Assembly: GCF_043290135.1 (NCBI RefSeq)
Contig: NW_027464603.1
Span: 6,154,501-6,218,500, forward strand
Direction of reading: 5' to 3'
Origin: Rhipicephalus microplus
Lineage: Eukaryota; Arthropoda; Arachnida; Ixodida; Ixodidae
Length of the DNA: 64,000 nucleotides
The notes below the pieces were generated by a model. The model was not told the origin of the DNA. It did no database searches and worked only from the letters and a program-made list of their open reading frames with translations. The position numbers and the translations under genes are program-made. Shown in pieces: positions 47,637-56,185 of this stretch (position 1 is its first letter; the number at the start of each line of letters is the position of its first letter).

Positions 47637-48930
47637 TTCTACTGTGTGTTTGTGGAAGCAGAGTAAAGTAACACTGACTCTAGCTAGAGCCAGGACTTCT
47701 TCCAACATATCCTTCTTTGAACTCGCAGGCATCTTAGCGACGTGTGAACGTAGTGCGGTGAACAGAGCGCGAATAACGTGCTCGAGATTTTCTTGCTGTT
47801 TGCTTCCAGATGGTACTTGAGGTGGGCTGAGTGCATCAGCGTAGGTGTGCTTGGTGGAGTCTTTCGTGATACATTTCTCACCAGAGTTTAGCATTTGCGT
47901 TGGCTCAGTACCACCTTTTGTCGAATTTAGGCGCGGAAAATTTCCTGCGTACTCGTTATCCAAACTGCCATGTTGTGGCGCGCCGGACGTCTTATTTGTG
48001 AGCGATGGTTCGTTCACAGTCTTCGGGCCGAGGACAAACTTCTTATTTCTTCGCTGCGCAGCTGTTCGTGCTGGACATCGGCCGTAGCTAGCTGGGTGGT
48101 CGCCGCCACAGTTTGCACACACAAGTTTTTTTTTACTTGTACACGTCTTAAAGTCATGAGGCCCCCCACAGCGCTTACACCTTTGTTCCCCACGACAGTG
48201 CTTAGCAACATGTCCAAAACGCTGACATTTAAAACAGCGTGGCGGCGTCTCCACGTAGTCTACCAGCTCGTGACTGGTGAAGCCAAGGTTGATCTTCTCT
48301 GGACGTTCCGAATTGGGAGCGAATGTGAGAACCACAGAGTCAGTGCACCTTGATTCTCACTCGGAGGATGAGGTTTAGACCCGTCGTATGATTCTTCTTG
48401 CGTGGTATACTCTCTGAGGTCTGAGGTAGGTTAACAGCTTTTTCTCCGAGTACCTTCTTGGGACCCCTTTTATAATGCATGTATTTTTCATGTAGCTGTG
48501 TGGTACATGGGCAGATATGGCAAGGCCGCAGATAGTGTTGGTCTCTAGAAGCATATTAGCTTGGTGTTCTGTCTCTATATCCAAGAGCAGGGCTCCCTGT
48601 GCTGTGAAATGGCTCTTAACTGGGGCTCCACCAAGAATCGTTTCAATTTCCGAGTATAGGTCAATAGGATTCACTTGCCTCAAGTTAGCTCCTTTAGATG
48701 TTGGAGCAATTAACACAGGAATGCCCACCGTCCTTTCTTTGCGATGTCACACAAGGCGGAAACCACCCTCGTCCATGTCAAGATCTGTGAGGTTCGTCCC
48801 GTTGTGGTCCCCGATGACAGTTGATTCGTCCTCTGATTCAACGCTGTGTTTTCGCTTGCAGTCAGGTATGCTTGCGCAAACTAGCTGGTGCTTCTAACCT
48901 GGTGTCACACCTTGGGAGGTCATGGTCACT
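47634..48930 (-). pseudogene. Non-LTR ORF1 (gag-like) with three CCHC knuckles
   Basis: The C-terminal 233 codons (48,335 to 47,634) are open and carry three zinc knuckles: CX2CX4HX4C (CFKCQRFGHVAKHC), CX2CX3HX4C (CKRCGGPHDFKTC) and CX2CX3HX6C (CANCGGDHPASYGRC), followed by a polar Ser/Thr/Lys-rich stretch. Upstream, 48,728 to 48,375 is a second open block, IPVLIAPTSKGANLRQVNP and IIKGVPRRYSEKKLLTYL, corresponding to the RNA-recognition-like domain before the knuckles; the two are separated by a frameshift near 48,350. The N-terminal part (to about 48,930) has stops. The protein would coat element RNA in the cytoplasm. It is followed by ORF2 through the TAATG overlap. Confidence 0.85.
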
Positions 48931-49340
48931 GTCTTGTTACACTTGCCATGACTTCGCCCTCTGTCAACTGCGTGCTTGTTGGCGAATCGCTTTTGCTGTG
49001 CCGGTCGGTGCTTATACAATTAATGTCGGTATGAACGCTGTGCTATGGACCACAGTACCTGATTAGCAAGCACGTGCATGCATGCGGGCATCACGACAAA
49101 CGACGGGTAGCGTGGACAGCTTCTTCCAGGCTGACGGGAAGTGATAGGTGCTTGCTTGACCAATTGCAGATATTTATTGGGCACGTCAGATTCAACTTCT
49201 TGATGTCAAGTGCCTGCCGAAAGGCATGGGGGAGATTGTTTCTTGGAATTTGTGGAGCACTGGCGGCTTCTTGCGCTGCCACGTGGAGAATCATAGATCA
49301 AGCAGCATTTTGCATATGATGCACGTGTTTACTTCAAACG
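48931..49340 (-). other. Probable 5' untranslated region of the two-ORF non-LTR element
   Basis: This stretch lies directly upstream of ORF1 on the minus strand and has no convincing domain; the 5' boundary is not visible. A short frame, MILHVAAQEAASAPQIPR (49,294), is probably chance. Confidence 0.35.
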
Positions 49341-50945
49341 TTAGAAAAAATTATATAGGAGGTAGTTTAGGGGCCCTCTGAATGAATCGTAGCCGTCGCC
49401 ATATTTTAAAATAAGGATTGCCTTAGTTATTTGCTATTTATGAGGAAGAATGCAGGGTGGCTGAGAAAAGGCTATAGCGAGACACAGCTGGTAGCTAAGG
49501 AAGCTCTGTTACACCATTGCAAAACGTAGTTCACTAGAAACAGCCTCTGACGACGTGGGGGTTATTTTGTTGGCATTTTATTTAGAATAGGAAGAGATAT
49601 AATAATTGAACAAGAGGGATCAAAAAGTTTTAGGCAAGCTAAGAGAACTCGTAAATGTTTCCAACACATGAAAAAATACAAAATGAATACAGCACATCAT
49701 CGATATTCGCACGTGTTGTTTTTGTAAGCTCCAGATTGCAGAGTGGGTGACTTCAGCCATTTATTTGTGTCTTGAGTAGATGCTAGGTGGTGTTGCGATT
49801 TGGAGGAGTCATTCTGTTGGGATTTTCACAGCAGGATTATTGTAAGTCAGGTGCAAAACAGACTAATTCGATTCTTTGGGCTCACGCACTTCATTTCAAT
49901 GGAATTCATGTTGTTCGGATGCCATTTTGTGCCCATTTTATTGACGCAATGCGGCCTCAAACCGTTCTATTCACCTTCCATGGCTATTCTCATGTCTTGA
50001 CTATGAGAATAGCCTTGATCAATCTAGTGTGGCTCCATTTCATTCTGATGTTTCATGTCTGCCCTGTTCTAGATAGAATACTTACAAAGTAGCCCCTCCG
50101 ATTTATCGCACATGCAACCTAAACGAAACGTTTTGCTGTTTATTTATATATCAGATAAATAATGTTTTGCTGCTGGAGTCATCAACGCACGTTATATATA
50201 GCATTAACACACAAGAAACATTTTTTTAACTTTTAGTCTTTTGTGCGTGAAAAAAAATGAAAAGCGTATCCATAAAGTAGGTGCTAATTAGCTGGTATCT
50301 CCATGAGTATCCTTTTGGGGGGGCATGTGCTTGTAAACAGCACAGTAAGTGTAAAATATTTGGGTTCGCGTCATCACTTTTGGGGCTAATTTGCACCTTA
50401 CAATTTCACGGCGTTTGCAGCAGGGTAGTTGTGTATCACCTACTGAACAATTGCGAAACCTCCTCTGTGCGCAAACAGTGGAAGCGCACCCACAGTTAAG
50501 GGTAACAGATTTGCCAGAACAGCATTTTTCAGCTTTGAACAGTGTTAACACACTTGATACATCTATTAACATTTTACAGTATACAAAGATGGATACGAGA
50601 TTTTTATGAAGGAGGATCACCATTCGGAATAACATATTTGCTCTTCTTGGGGTATTGAAAAATAATAATAACGGGGGAGAGTCACAGAATTCGGGTCGCC
50701 CTTTGAAATTGGCTGCCCCCTCTGAAAGAGCACAAAGAATGCTTGAAAATTACACATAGTAAAGCAATACCTGTGCAACCACACCACCAAAGGTTACCTT
50801 CTTTAATTCCACAGTAAACAAGTAACAATAAGCAACATGTTCGAGCACAACCACTTCATTAGATGAAAATCTATGAAATGCAGAAGCTACGCGGCTAATA
50901 TGTAATTGTTATCGCAATGTAATGGACAAAGTAATGCTGTTATAA
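49341..50945. other. No assigned gene
   Basis: AT-rich noncoding sequence with short chance frames. Confidence 0.5.
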
Positions 50946-50949
50946 TGTA

Positions 50950-51998
50950 AATGTAAGGTTCGAAGGTCTGGTCGTAACTCTGGCGGTAGACAGGGACGCG
51001 CCTACAACAGTATCGCGCTATGTGGCCAAGTAGCCCTCAGGCAAAACATATTGGGCGATTGTAGAGTCTACGCCATTGTCCACTACTCTGGACGGACCTT
51101 GGCTGAGTGAGCCGAAGAGTGGGTCGGAGTGGCACGGCTGAGAGAAATGACGTGAAAGCCTGAAGAGGTGGTCGAGCCGCTGCTTCACTATAGCTTAGAG
51201 GTGCATTTACCTCGGCACAGGCAACAGGGCTCGGCGATGGTGAAGTGTCACGGGTAGATGGCAGAGCCGCGCAAACTTGCTCCTGGATGACCTGGCGATT
51301 GTTTGCTGGCAGAGGTAACGGTGGTTGGCCAGCTGTTGATAGCAGCGATAGCTGAAGAGCGACCTCAGCACGAACAAACTCCTTGATTTGCGATAAAAGC
51401 GACTGAAGGTCAGACGTGGTAGTCAGGCTTGAGGGGGTGTCATTCGGGACGTCAGGGCGTCGCGTGAGAAGACACTGTCGTCGCAACTCGTCGAAACTCT
51501 GAACCAACTCGATGACCTCAGAGACAGTGGCAGGGTTCTTGGAGAGGAGCATTTGAAAGGCATCGTCGGAAATGCCTTTCATGATATGTCGCACCTTTTC
51601 AGTTTCTGCCATCAACGGGACTCTATGTAGCTGTTGAATGTCTCACCAGTTTGTTGGGACCGGCCTCGTGGGCGTTGTTCTGCGTGAAGTTTGGGCACAC
51701 CAGGGCGTCGAAAAACATCTGCGATGCAGGGTTTGAAGGTAGTTCAAGTGGGGATATCGGCCTCGTGGTTTCTGTACCACAGCTTGCCAACATCTGTTAA
51801 ATAAAACATCACGGTACCAAGCTTTGTGGGATCGTCCCATTTGTTAGTAGCGCTGGCTCGTTGATAAGATTGCAGCCAATCCTCAACGACTTTCTCGTGG
51901 GTGCCGCTGAAGATGTCGGGTTCTCGCAAAAGCTGGGCACCGGGACAGCTCTTGCGCGGCGAAGCTGGTGGGGGTGTGAAGACAGCGTCGTCAGGCAT
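50950..51998 (-). pseudogene. Ty3/gypsy-type Gag, decayed
   Basis: ATG at 51,998 opens MPDDAVFTPPPASPRKS, then LLREPDIFSGTHEKVVEDWL and RASATNKWDDPTKLGTVMFY, which is capsid-like. A TGA falls where a Trp is usual, after NHEADIPT (about 51,740). ADVFRRPGVPKLHAEQR and QTGETFNSYIE follow, then a small deletion and frame shift near 51,620, then MAETEKVRHIMKGISDDAFQ and MLLSKNPATVSEVIELVQSF. A Pro/Ser-rich stretch leads to the nucleocapsid knuckle CFA*GLLGHIARYC (about 51,040), in which the second Cys codon is now a stop. No pol follows. The PLE compound insertion sits just upstream of its ATG, and sequence from about 56,186 rightwards was its original upstream flank. Confidence 0.8.
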
Positions 51999-52107
51999 GA
52001 CGAACGGCAGCTTTCGGCTACGCAGTTCTAGGACTGGGGAAGACCGCAGCCCTCTCCAAGAAAATATATTGTAAATGCAAGGTAAACAGCGGTAGCGGCT
52101 TCGGAAC

Positions 52108-52119
52108 CGAAGAAGCAAG
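52108..52119 (+). repeat. Target-site duplication, left copy
   Basis: CGAAGAAGCAAG, matching 56,174-56,185 exactly, brackets the compound PLE insertion. Confidence 0.85.
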
Positions 52120-53513
52120 TTCATGATGATACGGGGCGCGAAAAAACGACACACAACAGAGAAGAAGTACACAGACGACGCGCTACTAGCAACTGGAATA
52201 TTTTATTCAGGAAACACCATTTATACCGCAGTGACGTCAACTTTAACCCAACGAATCGACCAAAAACTAAAAATACATGCTCAGCATGCCTATAAGTTAC
52301 GTTGCAGATAGGCTATCTCCCCTTCCTGCAGACTGATAGAGGGGTGGCTGATGCAATCATGCCCCTCCCTCTGGATAAAGAGGGCTTCTATAATCTCCCT
52401 CTCCGCTGAGCCCCTGTGCCTGTAGATTACAGTTGTCTGCTCAAATACCGGCTTACAGTTACCCTGATCGCATCCTCTGCAATGCATCGCCAGATGCGTG
52501 AACGGCCTTCCTATTAAAGAGCTGCTGTGCTCTCGCAACCGCACGTTGAGGCATCTACCAGTTTGCCCTATGTATGCCTTGCCGCACGACAGTGGTATTC
52601 TATATACAACACCACGTGCGCAAGGAACGAACTGCCTTACGTGCTTAATGGCACATCCTCTTTTTTCACACTGCTTTGGCCTACCTGTCTTCTTACCAAC
52701 CGCTGAGCAGATGCGGCCCACCTTGTTTTCTGCGGAGAACACGAGATCCACCCCATACCTCGAAGCCACTCTCTTAAGGCCGTGCGAAAGCCAGTGGATA
52801 TACGGGATTTTTGACACTCTTTTTCTTCCCTGCGGGACATTCGTGTCTAGGCCTGTCCCAGGCCGTTGCTTAATGGACTTTTTTATTTTTTCGCAAGCAG
52901 CAGCTAAGACACTATCAGGAAACGCCGCGTCTCTTAGTCTTTCCACCTGCGTGAAAAAACTTATCTCCATAAGATGTGGGCATGATCTGTCCAACGCCGT
53001 TTTTAGGCACGTCATGGCAATGCCATTTTTTACTAGGCGAGAGTGCCCAGAGCTGTAATCAAGGAGCGGCATCGCGGTCCTAGGGGAAAACATCCAACAC
53101 ACATGTTTTTGTTGGAATGACAGCTGCAAATCCAGAAAACGCAGCTTTCCATTCTTCGGCACTTCGCGCGTGAATGTCAAGCCCCGCCCCTTATTACCAA
53201 ACACACTGAGCACTTCATCTACTCTGCTATCAAAGTTGTCTGAATTATTCAACAGCAAATAGTCGTCCACATATCTGTACACTTTTTGGACCAAACCATC
53301 AAGGCCAGTTACAAGATCGTTGTCAACTCTGGCTAAAAAAATGTTGCTCAGTACTGGAGCCACTTTGGATCCAATACAGATCCCTGATCTCTGCACAAAG
53401 TTCTTACCCTTCCAGCCGACGTACGTGTGTTTTATGTAAAAGAACAATAATTCTAAAAAACTTGGAACAGAGATGCCGCTCTTGGACACAAACTCCATTT
53501 CATCATTGTTGCC
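52120..53513 (-). mobile_element. Penelope-like element, 5'-truncated inverted copy
   Basis: This is the minus-strand partner of the full copy at 53,533-56,173. It matches 54,749-56,143 end to end at the same length (1,395 with the shared edge base), so no insertions or deletions separate them. It starts in the RT domain, carries motifs B and C, the GIY-YIG nuclease and the 3' region, and stops at the ATGAAC of the terminal repeat. About 19 bases of T-rich sequence (53,514-53,532) join it to the full copy. Confidence 0.95.
52290..53498 (-). pseudogene. PLE RT (C-terminal part) and GIY-YIG endonuclease, 5'-truncated
   Basis: 402 open codons from an internal ATG at 53,498. RT motif B (SGICIGSKVAPVLSNIF) and motif C (VYRYVDDYLLL) are present, but motif A and everything before it are missing, so this copy cannot make an active reverse transcriptase. 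The endonuclease (GVVYRIPLSCGKAYIGQTGR, RLREH, HCRGC) is complete. It differs from the full copy at only five residues: Ser/Cys near residue 7, Asn/Ile after YLLL, Met/Lys before PLLDY, Ile/Arg in QEGE-AYL, and Asn/Tyr two from the end. All the visible changes are replacements, as expected of neutral drift after insertion. Confidence 0.95.
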
Positions 53514-53532
53514 GTTTGTTTTTTTTCATCAT

Positions 53533-53603
53533 TGTTGTGTGTCGTTTTTTCGCGCCCCGTATCATCATGAACCAGCACCAACTCGCCCAACTTTTCACTT
53601 TAC
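53533..53603 (+). repeat. PLE terminal direct repeat (pLTR), 5' copy
   Basis: 71 bases identical to 56,104-56,174. It includes TGTGTCGTTTTTTCGCGCCC and the ATG of the PLE reading frame with its first 12 codons. Such repeats are typical of Penelope-like elements. Confidence 0.9.
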
Positions 53604-55972
53604 TGAGTATAATTTCTTGTACAAAGGGCTCTTTTGAGTGTTCTAACGCAGTCTTGTTTAACCCCTCGGTGATGACGGCCCTCATCGGAATCTACAAATG
53701 CAAGGCAAGAACAGCTTCTTGGTATGCAAGAGAATCCTTGTGCCCCCCTGAATTGCAACAGATGTGTGGATGGATGCAACCTTCGGAAGGCCATTGCCGG
53801 CGTATGTGCAGGATTCTCAGCGCTGAGTGGCAGCATCAGGTGCGTTTCTTCAGGGATTGCCTTGTAGTCTCGTGTGAACGGCAAGGTGGAAGGCGCGCTT
53901 TCGGGAGTTGGACAAAAATTGCTGACCAAGTCACGGAGCTCCTCTGGAACAGCGTTCGTCCCACACTGCCGACAAGAAAGAAAAAGCGCCTCCCTGAACG
54001 ACCAGTAGTCGTCATGGATGACGTCCACATTCCTGAGGAACACAAGAGAGTGCTTCAGCTGGGCCCAAAGTTTTGTTTGGAACCACACCTACGGGCCATC
54101 GATAAGGTCGCCTTGGCAAGGTCGGTGTCCAACAAGGTCAAGGAAGAAGACAAGTCTAGGTGTATCACAGAGTGCGTGGAACTTCTACCGCGGTCAGAAG
54201 GTAGGAAAAAACGGATTGTTAGTCTCGATCCTGCTATTGATTTTTTCACCAATAATGGCCTGCGTGTTCTTCTGTCGGACAAAGAAGGATCCTTTGTAGT
54301 TATGCCTGAAGGTATGTTCAGTGAAAAAGCAGGTGCGGCGGTGTGTAAAAACTTTCGCGAAGTGTCGGAGAAGCCGCAGGAGGTAGTAAAAAAAGTGCGC
54401 GAGCTCCTACTTCGGTTAAACTTGGAAAAAGTGTGCAGTGAAGTGAAAAAAATGAAAGGCTCAACTATGGAGACATTCTTTTCAGTGAAAACACACAAAC
54501 CAGACTTTCCTTTCCGTGCGATCGTGTCGGAGAGAGGCACTTGGTGTCTTGCGGTGTCTACCTATCTTCAGTCGCAGTTGAGCTCACTGAAAGTGGAGGA
54601 CCCGTTCATCATTCCGAACTCGTCTACGGTAGTGGATTTCCTTAAAGGAAATGTCCATGAGAACACTTCGGGATTTAGCATCGACATAGAAGACTTATAT
54701 TATTCACTGCCTCATGATGAACTGATGACTAGTGTGAAAGAGTGCATTGGCAACAATGATGAAATGGAGTTTGTGTCCAAGTGCGGCATCTCTGTTCCAA
54801 GTTTTTTAGAATTATTGTTCTTTTACATAAAACACACGTACGTCGGCTGGAAGGGTAAGAACTTTGTGCAGAGATCAGGGATCTGTATTGGATCCAAAGT
54901 GGCTCCAGTACTGAGCAACATTTTTTTAGCCAGAGTTGACAACGATCTTGTAACTGGCCTTGATGGTTTGGTCCAAAAAGTGTACAGATATGTGGACGAC
55001 TATTTGCTGTTGATTAATTCAGACAACTTTGATAGCAGAGTAGATGAAGTGCTCAGTGTGTTCGGTAATAAGGGGCGGGGCTTGACATTCACGCGCGAAG
55101 TGCCGAAGAATGGAAAGCTGCGTTTTCTGGATTTGCAGCTGTCATTCCAACAAAAACATGTGTGTTGGATGTTTTCCCCTAGGACCGCGAAGCCGCTTCT
55201 TGATTACAGCTCTGGGCACTCTCGCCTAGTAAAAAATGGCATTGCCATGACGTGCCTAAAAACGGCGTTGGACAGATCATGCCCACATCTTATGGAGATA
55301 AGTTTTTTCACGCAGGTGGAAAGACTAAGAGACGCGGCGTTTCCTGATAGTGTCTTAGCTGCTGCTTGCGAAAAAATAAAAAAGTCCATTAAGCAACGGC
55401 CTGGGACAGGCCTAGACACGAATGTCCCGCAGGGAAGAAAAAGAGTGTCAAAAATCCCGTATATCCACTGGCTTTCGCACGGCCTTAAGAGAGTGGCTTC
55501 GAGGTATGGGGTGGATCTCGTGTTCTCCGCAGAAAACAAGGTGGGCCGCATCTGCTCAGCGGTTGGTAAGAAGACAGGTAGGCCAAAGCAGTGTGAAAAA
55601 AGAGGATGTGCCATTAAGCACGTAAGGCAGTTCGTTCCTTGCGCACGTGGTGTTGTATATAGAATACCACTGTCGTGCGGCAAGGCATACATAGGGCAAA
55701 CTGGTAGATGCCTCAACGTGCGGTTGCGAGAGCACAGCAGCTCTTTAATAGGAAGGCCGTTCACGCATCTGGCGATGCATTGCAGAGGATGCGATCAGGG
55801 TAACTGTAAGCCGGTATTTGAGCAGACAACTGTAATCTACAGGCACAGGGGCTCAGCGGAGAGGGAGATTATAGAAGCCCTCTTTATCCAGAGGGAGGGG
55901 CATGATTGCATCAGCCACCCCTCTATCAGTCTGCAGGAAGGGGAGAGAGCCTATCTGCAACGTTACTTATAG
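53567..55972 (+). CDS. Penelope-like retrotransposon protein: reverse transcriptase with GIY-YIG endonuclease
   Basis: An uninterrupted frame of 801 codons, a usual length for the family. The frame is open further upstream to a TTG at 53,462, but the first ATG is 53,567, inside the 5' terminal repeat, so I start there. Residues 1-300 are a basic N-terminal region. RT blocks follow: FRAIVSERGT (about 316), motif A FSIDIEDLYYSLP with Asp373, motif B GICIGSKVAPVLSNIF (438-), and motif C YVDD at 475-478. A thumb comes next, then a Cys-rich linker (CEKRGCAIKHVRQFVPC). The GIY-YIG nuclease has VVYRIPL (Tyr698), AYIGQTG (Tyr708), RLREH (Arg721), HLAMHCRGC and Glu765/767. Every catalytic position I can check is present. 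The enzyme would nick chromosomal DNA and copy its RNA there. It is the only intact large gene in the window. Confidence 0.97.
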   Translation: MNQHQLAQLFTLLSIISCTKGSFECSNAVLFNPSVMTALIGIYKCKARTASWYARESLCPPELQQMCGWMQPSEGHCRRMCRILSAEWQHQVRFFRDCLVVSCERQGGRRAFGSWTKIADQVTELLWNSVRPTLPTRKKKRLPERPVVVMDDVHIPEEHKRVLQLGPKFCLEPHLRAIDKVALARSVSNKVKEEDKSRCITECVELLPRSEGRKKRIVSLDPAIDFFTNNGLRVLLSDKEGSFVVMPEGMFSEKAGAAVCKNFREVSEKPQEVVKKVRELLLRLNLEKVCSEVKKMKGSTMETFFSVKTHKPDFPFRAIVSERGTWCLAVSTYLQSQLSSLKVEDPFIIPNSSTVVDFLKGNVHENTSGFSIDIEDLYYSLPHDELMTSVKECIGNNDEMEFVSKCGISVPSFLELLFFYIKHTYVGWKGKNFVQRSGICIGSKVAPVLSNIFLARVDNDLVTGLDGLVQKVYRYVDDYLLLINSDNFDSRVDEVLSVFGNKGRGLTFTREVPKNGKLRFLDLQLSFQQKHVCWMFSPRTAKPLLDYSSGHSRLVKNGIAMTCLKTALDRSCPHLMEISFFTQVERLRDAAFPDSVLAAACEKIKKSIKQRPGTGLDTNVPQGRKRVSKIPYIHWLSHGLKRVASRYGVDLVFSAENKVGRICSAVGKKTGRPKQCEKRGCAIKHVRQFVPCARGVVYRIPLSCGKAYIGQTGRCLNVRLREHSSSLIGRPFTHLAMHCRGCDQGNCKPVFEQTTVIYRHRGSAEREIIEALFIQREGHDCISHPSISLQEGERAYLQRYL

Positions 55973-56054
55973 GCATGCTGAGCATGTATTTTTAGTTTTT
56001 GGTCGATTCGTTGGGTTAAAGTTGACGTCACTGCGGTATAAATGGTGTTTCCTG

Positions 56055-56060
56055 AATAAA
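56055..56060 (+). terminator. Polyadenylation signal AATAAA of the PLE
   Basis: AATAAA 83 bases after the PLE stop codon, in the 3' untranslated region. The mirror-image signal is present in the inverted copy. Confidence 0.6.
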
Positions 56061-56103
56061 ATATTCCAGTTGCTAGTAGCGCGTCGTCTGTGTACTTCTT
56101 CTC

Positions 56104-56174
56104 TGTTGTGTGTCGTTTTTTCGCGCCCCGTATCATCATGAACCAGCACCAACTCGCCCAACTTTTCACTTTAC
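56104..56174 (+). repeat. PLE terminal direct repeat (pLTR), 3' copy
   Basis: Identical over 71 bases to 53,533-53,603. Its last base also belongs to the target-site duplication. Confidence 0.9.
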
Positions 56175-56185
56175 GAAGAAGCAAG
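56174..56185 (+). repeat. Target-site duplication, right copy
   Basis: CGAAGAAGCAAG, the partner of 52,108-52,119. Confidence 0.85.

Noticed and set aside
52498..53058. 186-codon frame antisense to the truncated PLE copy (and its twin at 55,204-55,764)
   Set aside because: Both are antisense shadows of the PLE coding region; identical in the two arms simply because the arms are near-identical.
54719..54745. CTGATGA ... GAAA pattern inside the PLE frame, like hammerhead ribozyme core boxes
   Set aside because: Hammerheads are known in the terminal repeats of some Penelope elements, but this match lies in the RT coding region and I could not form the three stems. A similar look at the 71-bp repeats found no CTGATGA box.
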